Shown here one piece after another: positions 25,215-34,769 of a stretch of DNA of 64,000 nucleotides. The stretch is from Falsiroseomonas sp046052145. Lineage in GTDB: Bacteria > Pseudomonadota > Alphaproteobacteria > Acetobacterales > Acetobacteraceae. Location of the stretch: NCBI GenBank assembly GCA_046052145.1, contig JBJOMW010000017.1, positions 4,271 to 68,270 on the forward strand. The letters run 5' to 3'. The notes under the pieces are model-generated. The model saw only the letters and a program-made list of their open reading frames with translations. It did no database searches and was not told the DNA's origin. A program made the translations under genes and the position numbers. Numbering within the stretch: position 1 is the stretch's first letter; each line of letters starts with the position of its first letter.

Positions 25215-26123
25215 TCAGCCCTTGGCCGCCGCGGCAACCTCGGCCGCGAAGTCCGCGACTTCCTTCTGGATGCCTTCGCCGAGCTGGTAGCGGCCGAAGC
25301 CGACCAGCTTGCCGCCGGCCTTCTGCACCACCTGCTTCACCCGGCTTTCGCCGTCATGCACCCAGACCTGCTCGAGCAGGACCACTTCCTCATAGTACTT
25401 GCGGATGCGGCCCTCGATCATCTTCTCGATGATCTCCGGCTTCTTGCCCGAGCCCGCGGCCTGCTCGCGCAGCACCGCCTTCTCGCGCTCCAGCTCCGAG
25501 GTCTCGACGCCGTCGATGTCGAGCGAGGTCGGGCGCGCGGCGGCGACATGCATGCCGATCTGCCGCCCGAGCGTCTCGAGCGCCTCGATCTCCGAGGCCG
25601 CCTCGAGCGCGACCAGCACGCCGATCTTGCCGAGGCCCGGCTTCACCGCATTGTGCATGTAGGTCGCGACCGTGCCGGACGACACGAGCAGCACCTTGGC
25701 GCGGCGAATCGTCATGTTCTCGCCGATCGTGGCGATCATCCGGGTCAGCTCCTCCTGGGTGGAGTGCTGCGTGCCCGGGAAGGTCGCGGCCTTCAGCGCC
25801 TCGATGTCGTCGCCGACCGAGAGCGCCAGGCTCGCCACCTCGGCGACGAAGTTCTGGAAGGCCTCGTTGCGCGCGACGAAGTCGGTCTCGGCGTTCACCT
25901 CGACCATCGCGGCGACGTTCGGGCCGGAGGCGACGCCAACCAGGCCCTCAGCCGCGACGCGGCCGGACTTCTTGGCAGCTGCCGACAGGCCCTTCTTACG
26001 CAGCCAGTCGATCGCGGTCTCCATGTCGCCGGCGGCCTCGGTCAGGGCCTTCTTGCAGTCCATCATGCCGGCACCGGTGCGCTCGCGCAGTTCGCGCACC
26101 ATCGCAGCGCTGATCTCGGCCAT
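25215..26123 (-). CDS. tsf: Translation elongation factor Ts
   Basis: This 302-residue guanine-nucleotide exchange factor for EF-Tu is identified by the N-terminal VRELRERTGAGMMDCKKAL, VEVNAETDFVARNEAFQ and LLEQVWVHDGES. Two close ATGs exist at 26129 and 26123. The second is chosen because GGAG lies 8 bases from it but only 2 bases from the first. It is downstream of rpsB by 107 bases, in the usual rpsB-tsf operon. Confidence 0.97.
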   Translation of the reverse strand: MAEISAAMVRELRERTGAGMMDCKKALTEAAGDMETAIDWLRKKGLSAAAKKSGRVAAEGLVGVASGPNVAAMVEVNAETDFVARNEAFQNFVAEVASLALSVGDDIEALKAATFPGTQHSTQEELTRMIATIGENMTIRRAKVLLVSSGTVATYMHNAVKPGLGKIGVLVALEAASEIEALETLGRQIGMHVAAARPTSLDIDGVETSELEREKAVLREQAAGSGKKPEIIEKMIEGRIRKYYEEVVLLEQVWVHDGESRVKQVVQKAGGKLVGFGRYQLGEGIQKEVADFAAEVAAAAKG

Positions 26124-26230
26124 CTTCATTGCTCCAGATCGGATCGGGTCAATATGGGATGGGCCGGGGCATCGCGCCCCGGCCCTGGATAGGACGTGAA
26201 GCGGCGGGGGCACGGGGCCCCCGGCCGGCC

Positions 26231-27019
26231 TCAGCCAGCGGCGGGCTGCTCGGCTTCGGCAGGCGCCGCCTCGGGCAGCGCCTCGACCGGAACCTCGGCC
26301 ATCGCGCCGAGATCGGCGCCAGAGGAGGTCATCGCGCCCGCAATGCCGTCCAGCACCGCGCCCGCGACGCTGTCGCAGTAGAGGTGGATGGCGCGGATCG
26401 CGTCGTCATTGCCCGGGATCGGGAAGGCGATGCCGTTCGGGTCGGAGTTGCTGTCCACCACGGCGACGACGGGGATGCCGAGCTTGTTGGCCTCCTCGAT
26501 CGCCAGCTTCTCCTTCACCACGTCGATGACGAAGATGATGTCGGGCAGGCCGCCCATATCCTTGATGCCGCCCAGCGCGCGGTCGAGCTTCTCGCGCTCG
26601 CGCGTCAGCATCAGGACTTCCTTCTTGGTGAGGCCCTGCACGTCGCCGCCAAGGCGCTCTTCCATCTGCTTCAGGCGCTTGATGCTGCCCTGGATGGTCT
26701 TCCAGTTGGTCAGCATGCCGCCGAGCCAGCGGTGGTTGACGTAGTACTGGCCGCAGCGCGCGGCGCTTTCCGCCACATAATCGGCCGCCGCCTTCTTGGT
26801 GCCGACCATCAGCACGCGGCCACCGCCGGCGACGACGTCACGGATGGCGCGGAGCGCGCGCTCCATCATCGGCACGGTCTGCTGCAGGTCCAGGATGTGG
26901 ACCTGGTTGCGCACGCCGAAGATGTAGGGCGCCATCCGGGGGTTCCAGCGGCGCGTGTGGTGGCCGAAATGCACGCCGGCCTCGAGCAGGCCGCGCAGGG
27001 TAACGTCGGGCATCGCCAT
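26231..27019 (-). CDS. rpsB: Small ribosomal subunit protein uS2
   Basis: This 262-residue ribosomal protein has LLEAGVHFGHHTRRWNPRM, ADYVAESAARCGQYYVNHRW and LGIPVVAVVDSNSDP as uS2 hallmarks. The C-terminal ~35 residues are an Ala/Glu/Pro-rich tail, beyond the E. coli length of about 240. A GGAT element precedes the start. It is preceded by an unusual 270-nt non-coding leader region. Confidence 0.97.
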   Translation of the reverse strand: MAMPDVTLRGLLEAGVHFGHHTRRWNPRMAPYIFGVRNQVHILDLQQTVPMMERALRAIRDVVAGGGRVLMVGTKKAAADYVAESAARCGQYYVNHRWLGGMLTNWKTIQGSIKRLKQMEERLGGDVQGLTKKEVLMLTREREKLDRALGGIKDMGGLPDIIFVIDVVKEKLAIEEANKLGIPVVAVVDSNSDPNGIAFPIPGNDDAIRAIHLYCDSVAGAVLDGIAGAMTSSGADLGAMAEVPVEALPEAAPAEAEQPAAG

Positions 27020-27289
27020 GGGCGAAAATCCTCTTCTTCCAGTGGTCCGGTTCTGCCTCCGCGGTGCATCCCCCGACCTTAGCCGGGGACCGAACCCCTG
27101 GAGCCTGGCGAACCAGGCCCGGAAGGGCGCACCGCGTGCGGATTTACCTCACCCAGGCGGAGCCCAGGCGCGGCGCGAGCCGTTTAGACCCGCTCACCGG
27201 CTGGGGCAAGCCTCAGGGGCTGCCAGCCGGGGCGCCGGCCGTGCCATGGCCGACCGGCGAGATCAGAGCCTACGGCCGGGGATTACCCC
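27020..27289. other. Structured intergenic region, probable rpsB leader or RNA
   Basis: No gene is supported in these 270 bases between the DUF3126 stop and the rpsB start. Inverted repeats are dense: GCGGTGC (27061-27067) pairs with GCACCGC (27129-27135) and encloses hairpins CCCCG/CGGGG (27071-27088), GCCTGG/CCAGGC with a 4-nt loop (27103-27118) and GCCC/GGGC with a 4-nt loop (27117-27128). A further 8-bp hairpin CCGGCTGG/CCAGCCGG lies at 27197-27230. The last two junction hairpins share bases, so they are alternatives. This suggests a folded 5' leader of rpsB or a separate RNA; the strand is not determined. Confidence 0.5.
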
Positions 27290-27529
27290 CTAACGGCGGG
27301 CAGGTGCCGCGGCGGCGGGCGGCGGCAGGTCTTCCTCGAGCACGGTGATATGCACCGCATAGGACACCTCGCCCTCATCCTCGTCGCGGTGGATGGTGCC
27401 GATCACTTCCTCATCCACGGCCACCTCCACCGACATGCCCTTCCGCGCCGGCGGCACCAGGCGGACCCGCTCTGAGCCCAGCAGGCGGCGGAGATAGGTC
27501 TGGACGCGGGCGATATCGTTGGGGGTCAT
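27290..27529 (-). CDS. DUF3126 family small protein
   Basis: This 79-residue protein begins MTPNDIARVQTYLRRLLG and continues with VEVAVDEEVIGTIHRDEDEG, as in the short alphaproteobacterial DUF3126 family; the C-terminus is Ala/Pro-rich. The function is unknown. It lies between dnaE and rpsB on the same strand, 164 bases after dnaE, and is a common companion of this region in Rhodospirillales and relatives. Confidence 0.75.
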   Translation of the reverse strand: MTPNDIARVQTYLRRLLGSERVRLVPPARKGMSVEVAVDEEVIGTIHRDEDEGEVSYAVHITVLEEDLPPPAAAAPARR

Positions 27530-27693
27530 GCGTTGGCACTCCGGATCGTCGCCCCCCTATGCACCCGAGCCCTGCATGGGTCGAGAGGCCGGGCGGATGC
27601 GTGGCATGCGGAACGCGCGGATGCGGCCCTAGGCTGCCAAAGCCCCATGCCCCACACGGTCACGGCCAAAGCCCCCTGCCCCCGGGCAGCCCG

Positions 27694-30600
27694 CTATAGG
27701 TCCTGGATCTCGGCCACCCCGGGCAGCACCTTCATGGCCTGCATCAGCCGCGGGGAGATGTTGAAGCCGCCCGGGAGCGCGATCTCCACCTCCTGCCCCG
27801 GGCCGGTGACGGGCACGAGCACGACGCGCCCGCGCCCCTTGCCCTCGCGCTCCAGGAGGGTGCGGATATGCGGCAGGGCGGCCGATTGCTCGAGCCAGAG
27901 CTTGATGCCGCCCGCGATGCCCTGGGCGGCCTTCTCCAGCGGCTCGACATCGAGCGCGGTGAGCCGCAGCGCCTCGCCATCCATCCGCGCTTCGGTCGTG
28001 ACGAGCAGCGCGGTGCCCTCGGCCAGATGGTCGCCGGCGCGCACGAGCATCTCGCTGAAGAAGGTGATCTCGAAGGCGCCCTGGGCGTCGGACATGCGCA
28101 CGAAGGCCATGCGGCTGCCAGACTTGGTCCGGATGCTGCGCGAGGACACGACGGTGCCGGCCAGCTTGAGCCGCCCGCCGCCGCCGCGCGCACGCTCCGT
28201 GATCTGACCAGAGGAGACGACGCCGAGCTTCTGCAGCGCGCGCTTGTAGGTATCGAGCGGATGCGCCGAGAGGTGGAAGCCGACCGCCTCCGCCTCGAAG
28301 GCCAGGCGTTCCAGCATCGGCCAGTCATTGGCCTCCGGCAGGCGAAGCGGGGGCGGCGCGGCCTCGGCGCCGAACATGTCGCGCGTCGGGTCAAGGCGCC
28401 GCTCGGCCGCTTCCTGCGCGGCGCGCAAGATCATCTCGGCGCCCTGCACCACGCGGGCGCGATGCTTCTCCAGCGCGTCGAAGGCGCCCGCCCGCGCCAG
28501 ATTCTCAAGCTGCATCTTGTTCAGCAGCTTGGGGTCCACGCGACCCGCGAAATCCGACAGCGAGACAAAGGGCCCGGCCGCATCGCGCGCCGCGACCAAT
28601 TCGCGCATCGCGCCCAACCCGACGCGCTTGATCGCCCCGAGAGCGAAGCGGATCGCGACCTTGCCATCCGGCTGCGTCTCCAGCGTGAACTCTGCGCCCG
28701 AGCGGTTCACATCGGGCGGCAGCACCGGGATGCCGAGCCGCGCGGCTTCCTGCATGTGGCCCGCGAGCTTTTCCGTCTTGTCGAGGTCGAGCGACATGGA
28801 CGCGGCGAGGAAGGCGACCGGGTGGTTCGCCTTGAGATAGGCCGTGTGATAGGCGACCAGCGCATAGGCTGCGGCGTGGGACTTGTTGAAGCCGTATTCG
28901 GCGAACTTCTCCATCAGGTCGAAGATCTCGCCGGCCTTGGCCTCCGGCACGCCGTTCTTCGTGGCGCCATCCACGAAGATCTTTCGCTGCGCCTCCATCT
29001 CGGAGCGGATCTTCTTGCCCATCGCGCGGCGCAGAAGATCCGCGGCACCCAGGCTGTAGCCCGCCATATCCTGCGCGATCTGCATGACCTGCTCCTGGTA
29101 GACCAGGATGCCGTAGGTCTCGTCCACGATGTGGCGGATCGCCGGGTGCGGCGGCTCCCATTTCTCGCCATGCTTGCGCTGGCAATAGGCGGGGATGTTC
29201 GCCATTGGGCCGGGGCGATAGAGCGACACCGCCGCGATCAGATCCTCGAAGCGGTCCGGGCGCATCATGCGCAGGCAGTCGCGCATGCCCTGGCCTTCGA
29301 ACTGGAACACGCCCGCCGCATCGCCCTTGGCGAGCATCGCATAGCTCTTCGCGTCATCGAGCGGCAGCGTGGCGAGGTCGATCTCGACCCCCTGCCCGCG
29401 CAGCAATTCGACAGCGCGTTCCAGCACCGTAAGCGTCTTGAGGCCGAGGAAGTCGAACTTCACCAGCGAGGCCTGTTCGACATGCTTCATCGAATACTGG
29501 GTGATGAGCATGTCGGACCGCGGGTCCTTGTAGAGCGGTACGATCTCGACCAGCGGCCTGCGGCCGATCACCACGCCCGCGGCGTGGGTGGAGGCGTTGC
29601 GGTAGAGCCCTTCCAGCTGCTGCGCGACATCCAGAAGGCGGGCCACCTGCTCGTCGCTCCGCTGCATCTCCTGCAGCTTCGGCTCGTCCTGGATGGCCTG
29701 GGCCAGCGTGACGGGTTTCGCCGGGTTGAACGGAATCAGGGACGCGATGCGGTCCACCTGGCCATAGGGCATGCCCATCACGCGGCCCACATCGCGCACG
29801 GCGGCCTTCGCCTGCAGCTTGCCGAAGGTGATGATCTGCGCGACGCGGTCCGCACCATATTCGCGCACCACGTACTGGATCACCTCGTCGCGCCGGTCCT
29901 GGCAGAAATCGATGTCGAAGTCGGGCATCGAGACGCGTTCGGGGTTCAGGAAGCGCTCGAACAGTAGGCCGAAGCGCAAGGGGTCGAGGTCGGTGATCAG
30001 CAGCGCCCAGGCGGCGACCGAGCCCGCGCCCGAGCCGCGGCCCGGCCCGACGGGGATGTCGTTCTGCTTCGCCCATTGGATGAAGTCGGCGACGATCAGG
30101 AAGTAGCCGGAGAAGCCCATCTTCTCGATGACCGAGAGCTCATAGGCCAGCCGTTCGCGGTAGGTGGGGCGTTCGGCCTCAGGCGTGCCCTGCGCGTCGA
30201 GGCGCTTCTCAAGCCCTTCCTGCGCCATCTGCGCGACGGTCTCAGCTTCCGTCATGCCGGGGCGGACCTTGGGGCAGATCGGCAGTTCGGGCTTGCGGCT
30301 TTCGGCCATCACCGCACAGCGCCGCGCGATGGCCAGCGTGTTGTCGCAAGCCTCCGGCAGATCGGCGAAGAGCGCGCGCATAACCGCTGGGGGCTTGAAC
30401 CAATGTTCGGGCGTGACGCGGCGCCGGTCCTGCTCGGCCAGCACGCGGCTCTCGGCGATGCAGAGCAGCGCGTCATGCGCGGTGTGCATCGCGGCTTCGG
30501 CGAAATAGACGTCGTTGGCGGCGACGATCGGCACCCCGGCTTCATCCGCCAGGCGCAGCATCGCAGGCTCGATCGCGCGCTCCACCGCGAGCCCATGGCG

Positions 30601-31140
30601 GTGCAGTTCCACCACCAGGTCGTCAGGACCGAAGATGTCCTTCAGCTGCGCCAGCAGCTTCCGCGCGGCTTCGCGTCGGCCTTCCACGAGCAGCCGCCCG
30701 AGCGGGCCGGTGGTGCCGCCAGTTAGCAGGATCAGCCCGCCGGCATGCTGCCCGAGCGTTTCCAGCGTGACGCAGGGCGCGCCGGAGGGATCGCCGCCCA
30801 GGAAGCCGGCGGAGGACAGGCGCTGGAGGTTCTCGAGCCCCGCCGCATCGCGGGCGAGCGCCACGATCGGGTCGGGCCGGCTGCGCTGCGGGTCCACCCT
30901 TCCCGCCTCCTCGGTGACCGAGCGGGCCAGGAAGAGCTGGCACCCCATGATCGGCTGGATGCCCTTGCCCGTGCATCCTTGGGCGAATTCCAGCCCGCCG
31001 AAGAGGTTGGCGGTGTCCGTCAGCGCGACGGCGGGCATGCCGGCGGCCTTGGCCAGCGCCGGCAGCTTCTCCGCCTTGATCGCCCCTTCGGAGAGCGAAT
31101 AGGCGGAATGGGCGTGGAGGTGGATGAAGGAGTCGCTCAC
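27694..31140 (-). CDS. dnaE: DNA polymerase III alpha subunit
   Basis: This 1148-residue replicative polymerase has an N-terminal PHP domain (FIHLHAHSAYSLSEGAIK), catalytic aspartates in SMPDFDIDFCQDRRDEVIQY, ITFGKLQAKAAVRDVGRVMG and GRGSGAGSVAAW of the palm/fingers. The helix-hairpin-helix and OB-fold regions lie toward the C-terminus (GGGRLKLAGTVVSSRSIRT). The length is typical of DnaE1. It is the housekeeping polymerase and not DnaE2, since no imuA/imuB is present. Confidence 0.97.
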   Translation of the reverse strand: MSDSFIHLHAHSAYSLSEGAIKAEKLPALAKAAGMPAVALTDTANLFGGLEFAQGCTGKGIQPIMGCQLFLARSVTEEAGRVDPQRSRPDPIVALARDAAGLENLQRLSSAGFLGGDPSGAPCVTLETLGQHAGGLILLTGGTTGPLGRLLVEGRREAARKLLAQLKDIFGPDDLVVELHRHGLAVERAIEPAMLRLADEAGVPIVAANDVYFAEAAMHTAHDALLCIAESRVLAEQDRRRVTPEHWFKPPAVMRALFADLPEACDNTLAIARRCAVMAESRKPELPICPKVRPGMTEAETVAQMAQEGLEKRLDAQGTPEAERPTYRERLAYELSVIEKMGFSGYFLIVADFIQWAKQNDIPVGPGRGSGAGSVAAWALLITDLDPLRFGLLFERFLNPERVSMPDFDIDFCQDRRDEVIQYVVREYGADRVAQIITFGKLQAKAAVRDVGRVMGMPYGQVDRIASLIPFNPAKPVTLAQAIQDEPKLQEMQRSDEQVARLLDVAQQLEGLYRNASTHAAGVVIGRRPLVEIVPLYKDPRSDMLITQYSMKHVEQASLVKFDFLGLKTLTVLERAVELLRGQGVEIDLATLPLDDAKSYAMLAKGDAAGVFQFEGQGMRDCLRMMRPDRFEDLIAAVSLYRPGPMANIPAYCQRKHGEKWEPPHPAIRHIVDETYGILVYQEQVMQIAQDMAGYSLGAADLLRRAMGKKIRSEMEAQRKIFVDGATKNGVPEAKAGEIFDLMEKFAEYGFNKSHAAAYALVAYHTAYLKANHPVAFLAASMSLDLDKTEKLAGHMQEAARLGIPVLPPDVNRSGAEFTLETQPDGKVAIRFALGAIKRVGLGAMRELVAARDAAGPFVSLSDFAGRVDPKLLNKMQLENLARAGAFDALEKHRARVVQGAEMILRAAQEAAERRLDPTRDMFGAEAAPPPLRLPEANDWPMLERLAFEAEAVGFHLSAHPLDTYKRALQKLGVVSSGQITERARGGGGRLKLAGTVVSSRSIRTKSGSRMAFVRMSDAQGAFEITFFSEMLVRAGDHLAEGTALLVTTEARMDGEALRLTALDVEPLEKAAQGIAGGIKLWLEQSAALPHIRTLLEREGKGRGRVVLVPVTGPGQEVEIALPGGFNISPRLMQAMKVLPGVAEIQDL

Positions 31141-31203
31141 CCCCCTTCCCTAGCACGTCCCCAAGCAAGAATCCGCAGCCGGTGCGCCAGCGTCCCACCC
31201 CCA

Positions 31204-31220
31204 GGCCGCCAAAGGCGGCC
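31204..31220. terminator. Hairpin upstream of dnaE / downstream of unknown transcript
   Basis: A perfect 7-bp stem GGCCGCC/GGCGGCC with an AAA loop lies in the 186-nt gap between the ndh stop and the dnaE start, both minus strand. It could terminate ndh transcription. No T-run is present. Confidence 0.4.
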
Positions 31221-31326
31221 CGCGCGGCGACTGCCCGCGCCGCCCGGAACGCCATGTCTGCGGCGCGAAAGGCAAGCGGCCGGCTGGCGGCACTGCCGCC
31301 AGGCGCCCGCCGTCTGAGGGCAAAAA

Positions 31327-32676
31327 TCAATGCAGTTTGACGCGGGGTTCCGTCCGGCGGGTTAGCAGCCGCCCGGCCGAGGCGAGTGCTGTCTTCGCCA
31401 CCCCGTGCAGCGCGCGTTGGTGCATCTTGTAGAGCGAGCGGTACATCAGCCGGGCGAAATACCCCTCCACCATCATGCTCTTACCGACCAGCACGCCCAT
31501 CAGGCTGCCGACGGTCGAGTAGTGCCCGAGGGAGACCAGGCTGCCGAAATCGCGGTAGCGGAAGGGTTCGGGCGCCTCGCCCTTCAGGCGGCGGCGGATC
31601 TGGCGCAGCACATGGCTGGCCTGCTGGTGCGCCGCCTGGGCGCGGGGGGGCAGATAGCCGCCCGGACCCGGCCCTGGGCAGGCGGCACAATCGCCGAGCG
31701 CGAAAATGTCCGGGTCCTGCGTCGTCTGCAGCGTCGGCAGCACGGCCAGCTGCTGCATGCGCGCCAGTTCCAGACCGTCGAGGGCGGCCAGCACCGGCGG
31801 CCCCTTCACCCCCGCCGACCAGACCACGAGCTCCGATTCCAGGAAGCGGCCATCGGCCAGTTGCACGCCAGCTTCCGTCACGGCGCTGACGCGCGTGCCG
31901 GCCATCACGGCGACCCCCAAGCCCTCCAGCAGCTTCGTCGCGGACTCCGACAGGCGCTCCGGCAAAGCGGGCAGGATGCGGGGCGCGGCTTCGATCAGGG
32001 TCAGGCGCAGGTCGCGCTCGGGGTCGATGCGGTCCATGCCATAGGCGACCAGCTGGCGCGTCGCGCGGTGCAGCTCGGCGGCGAGTTCCGTCCCCGTCGC
32101 GCCAGCGCCGATGATCGCGACATGCAGCTGGCCGGGGCGGATCGGCCCGTCCTGCGTCTGGGCACGGATGCAGGCATTCAGCAGGCGACGGTTGAAGCGC
32201 CGCGCCTGGTCCGTGGTCTCAAGCGGGATGGCGTGTTCCCGCACGCCCGGCGTGCCGAAATCATTGGTGGTGCTGCCGATCGCGATCACCAGCGTGTCAT
32301 AGGGCTCGACGCGCTCGGGCGTGATGGCGCGGCCATCCTCGTCGAAGGTCGGGCCGAGGAAGGCGAGCCTCCGCGCGCGGTCGAGCCCCACCAGCTCGCC
32401 ATAGCGGTAGGTGAAGTGGTGCCAATGGGCCTGGGCCAGGTAGTCCAGCTCATGGTCGTCCACATCGAGGCTGCCGGCCGCGACTTCGTGCAGCAGTGGC
32501 TTCCAGAGGTGGCTGCGCGCGCGATCCACCAGCGTGACCTGCGCCTTGCCCCGCCGCCCGAGCGTGTCGCCGAGCCGCGTGGCGAGCTCGAGCCCCCCCG
32601 CGCCACCGCCGACGACGACAATGCGGTGCGGCCCATCCGGCCGCTTGGCGGCGGAAGGCGTCGAGGCGTCGGCCAT
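31327..32676 (-). CDS. ndh: Type II NADH:quinone oxidoreductase (NDH-2)
   Basis: This FAD-dependent, non-proton-pumping NADH dehydrogenase has about 449 residues. FAD-binding RIVVVGGGAGGLELATRLG is N-terminal, a second dinucleotide fold is seen around VAIIGAGATGTELAAEL, and FALGDCAACPGPG is the second FAD motif. The C-terminal region (FGSLVSLGHYSTVGSLMG, then an amphipathic stretch) is typical of membrane-attached NDH-2. An in-frame GTG at 32697 would add 7 residues; ATG 32676 has GGA upstream. The genome thus has both NDH-2 and complex I. Confidence 0.92.
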   Translation of the reverse strand: MADASTPSAAKRPDGPHRIVVVGGGAGGLELATRLGDTLGRRGKAQVTLVDRARSHLWKPLLHEVAAGSLDVDDHELDYLAQAHWHHFTYRYGELVGLDRARRLAFLGPTFDEDGRAITPERVEPYDTLVIAIGSTTNDFGTPGVREHAIPLETTDQARRFNRRLLNACIRAQTQDGPIRPGQLHVAIIGAGATGTELAAELHRATRQLVAYGMDRIDPERDLRLTLIEAAPRILPALPERLSESATKLLEGLGVAVMAGTRVSAVTEAGVQLADGRFLESELVVWSAGVKGPPVLAALDGLELARMQQLAVLPTLQTTQDPDIFALGDCAACPGPGPGGYLPPRAQAAHQQASHVLRQIRRRLKGEAPEPFRYRDFGSLVSLGHYSTVGSLMGVLVGKSMMVEGYFARLMYRSLYKMHQRALHGVAKTALASAGRLLTRRTEPRVKLH

Positions 32677-32767
32677 GGGATCATCCGCGGGTTGCACGGG
32701 CAGGATACACGCAAGAAGCCTGCCAGGATGCGGCGATTCGGCGGGGCCTCCCTGCGCCTGCCGCGGC

Positions 32768-33466
32768 TCAGGCCGGGACGACGAGCCCGTCCCGCAGGGT
32801 CACCACCCGATCCATGCGGGCCGCGAGGTCGGGGTTGTGGGTGGCGATCAGTGCCGCCACCCCCTGCCCGCGCACGGCCTGCAGCAATTCCTGGAAGACC
32901 CGGTCGGCAGTCCCGACATCCAGATTGCCCGTCGGCTCATCGGCCAGCAGCACGCGGGGGCGGTTGGCGAGCGCGCGCGCAATGGCCACCCGCTGCTGCT
33001 CCCCACCCGACAGCTTGCCGGGCCGGTGCTGCTCGCGCCCCGCCAGGCCAAAGGCGTGCAGCAGCTCGGTGGCGCGCGCATCGGCCGCGGCGCGCGGCGT
33101 GCCGGCGGCCATCTGCGGCAGCGCGATGTTCTCGAGCGCCGTGAATTCCGGCAGCAGATGATGGAACTGATAGACGAAGCCGATCGTGCCGCGGCGGATC
33201 GCGGTGCGCTGATCGTCGGATAGCGTGCCCGCCGCCTTTCCGCCCACGAAGACCTCCCCGGAATCGGGCCGTTCCAGCAGGCCGGCCAGGTGCAGCAGCG
33301 TGGATTTGCCGGTGCCCGAGGGCGCGACCAGGGCCACGATCTCTCCGGCGACGAGGGTCAGGTTGGCGCCGCGCAGCACCGGCAGCTCCCCGGCCTCGGT
33401 GCGGAAGCTGCGCGCGACGTCGCGCAGTTCCAGCGGGGGCGCGGAATCGTTGGCGCTGCGATTCAC
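32768..33466 (-). CDS. lolD: Lipoprotein-releasing ABC transporter ATPase LolD
   Basis: This 232-residue ATPase of the LolCDE system detaches lipoproteins from the inner membrane for LolA. Walker A is APSGTGKSTLLHLAG, the ABC signature is KLSGGEQQRVAIARAL, and Walker B is VLLADEPTGNLD. The start is a GTG with a strong GAGGAG at good distance. It follows lolC by 48 bases. Confidence 0.95.
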   Translation of the reverse strand: MNRSANDSAPPLELRDVARSFRTEAGELPVLRGANLTLVAGEIVALVAPSGTGKSTLLHLAGLLERPDSGEVFVGGKAAGTLSDDQRTAIRRGTIGFVYQFHHLLPEFTALENIALPQMAAGTPRAAADARATELLHAFGLAGREQHRPGKLSGGEQQRVAIARALANRPRVLLADEPTGNLDVGTADRVFQELLQAVRGQGVAALIATHNPDLAARMDRVVTLRDGLVVPA

Positions 33467-33514
33467 GCTCTGCTCCTCGGGCCTTCGGCCCTGCGGTGCG
33501 CCGCGACCGCAGCG

Positions 33515-34765
33515 CTACTCATTGCGCAGCGCTTCCACCGGGTCGGTCTTCGCCGCGCGCCAGGAGGGGTAGATGGTCGCCAGCAGCGACAGGCCGAGGC
33601 CCATCGCGACGACCTGCGCGACCTCCTTCGGGTCCACCACCGCGGGCAGCTTCGAGAGGAAATAGACCTCAGGGCTGAACAGCTCCGTCCCCGAGAGCGC
33701 CTGGATGAGCTGCCGGATGCTTTCGATGTTGGCGCAGAAAGCCATGCCGATGGCGAAGCCGATCAGTGTGCCGAGCACACCGACCGACGCCCCGCAGAGC
33801 AGGAAGATGCGGAGGATCGCGCCGCGCGTGGCCCCCATGGTGCGCAGGATGGCGATGTCCCGCCCCTTATCCTTCACCAGCATGATCAGCGAGGAGACGA
33901 TGTTGAAGGCCGCGACCAGGATGATCAGGGTCAGGATCAGGAACATCACGTTCCGTTCCACCTGCACCGCGGCGAAGAAGCTGGAATTGGCATCCTGCCA
34001 GTCCACGATGCGCACTGGCGTGCCCGACAGCGCGTTGCGGATGGCGCGGGTGACGGCGCGGACGGCTGTCGGGTCCTGCACGAAGACCTCGATTTGCGTC
34101 GCGCCGTCGCCGGTCTGGAAGAAAAGCTGGGCAGCCGCCATCGGCAGGAAGACGAAGCCGTTGTCGTATTCGTGCATACCGACCTGGAACAGCGCGACGA
34201 CGGTGTAGGCGCGCACCCGCGGCACGGTGCCGAAGACCGTGGTGCGCCCCTGCGGCGAGACCAGCGTGATCTTGTCGCCGACCGTGAGCCCCAAGCGCTG
34301 CGCCAGCCGCGCGCCGATGACGATCGCATCCTCGCCCTCGAAGCGGTCGAGCGAGCCCGCGACGATATTGCGCGCGACCAGCCCGCGCGCGCGGAGATCC
34401 TCGGGCTTCACCCCGCGCGCCAGACCGCCGGAGGCGCCGCCGCTTTCGCTGGTGAGCAGCGCCTGGCCTTCGACGATCGGCGTGGCGCTGACCACGCCGG
34501 CGACACCGCGGATGCGACCGGCCATCGCATCGTAGTCGCGGATAACCCTTTCCTGCGCATAGACGCCGAGATGGCCGTTGAGGCCGAGGATCCGCCCCAG
34601 CAGCTCCTGCCGGAAGCCGTTCATCACGCTCATCACGATAATCAGCGTCGCCACGCCAAGCGCGATGCCAACGAGCGAGAAGATGGCGATGACGGAGACG
34701 AAGCGCTCCCCCTTGCGCGCGCGCAGGTAGCGGAAGGCGATGGCGCGCTCGAAGGCGTCGAACAT
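33515..34765 (-). CDS. lolC: Lipoprotein-releasing ABC transporter permease LolC/LolE
   Basis: This 416-residue MacB/FtsX-like permease has an N-terminal membrane segment (SVIAIFSLVGIALGVATLIIV, with MNGFRQELLGRILGLNGH after it), a large periplasmic domain, and three C-terminal membrane segments (ILTLIILVAAFNIVSSLIML and further). The start at 34765, MFDAFERAIAFRYLRARKGERF, is the family N-terminus; the frame is open further upstream but overlaps the small gene. Only one permease is present, as is usual in Alphaproteobacteria, which presumably works as a homodimer. Confidence 0.94.
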   Translation of the reverse strand: MFDAFERAIAFRYLRARKGERFVSVIAIFSLVGIALGVATLIIVMSVMNGFRQELLGRILGLNGHLGVYAQERVIRDYDAMAGRIRGVAGVVSATPIVEGQALLTSESGGASGGLARGVKPEDLRARGLVARNIVAGSLDRFEGEDAIVIGARLAQRLGLTVGDKITLVSPQGRTTVFGTVPRVRAYTVVALFQVGMHEYDNGFVFLPMAAAQLFFQTGDGATQIEVFVQDPTAVRAVTRAIRNALSGTPVRIVDWQDANSSFFAAVQVERNVMFLILTLIILVAAFNIVSSLIMLVKDKGRDIAILRTMGATRGAILRIFLLCGASVGVLGTLIGFAIGMAFCANIESIRQLIQALSGTELFSPEVYFLSKLPAVVDPKEVAQVVAMGLGLSLLATIYPSWRAAKTDPVEALRNE

Positions 34766-34769
34766 GATC

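Noticed and set aside
27061..27135. tRNA-like element with a 7-bp closing stem and about 75 nt
   Set aside because: There is no T-loop, no anticodon arm and no CCA or discriminator in the right place on either strand.
27100..27140. SRP RNA-like signature AGGCCCGGAAGGGCGCA on the plus strand
   Set aside because: The apical motif of small SRP RNA needs GGGAGCA rather than GGGCGCA, and the flanking arms do not pair as in the alphaproteobacterial SRP RNA. The bases are better explained by hairpins in the rpsB leader.
27868..29967. Long plus-strand open frame over dnaE
   Set aside because: This is an antisense shadow frame of dnaE.
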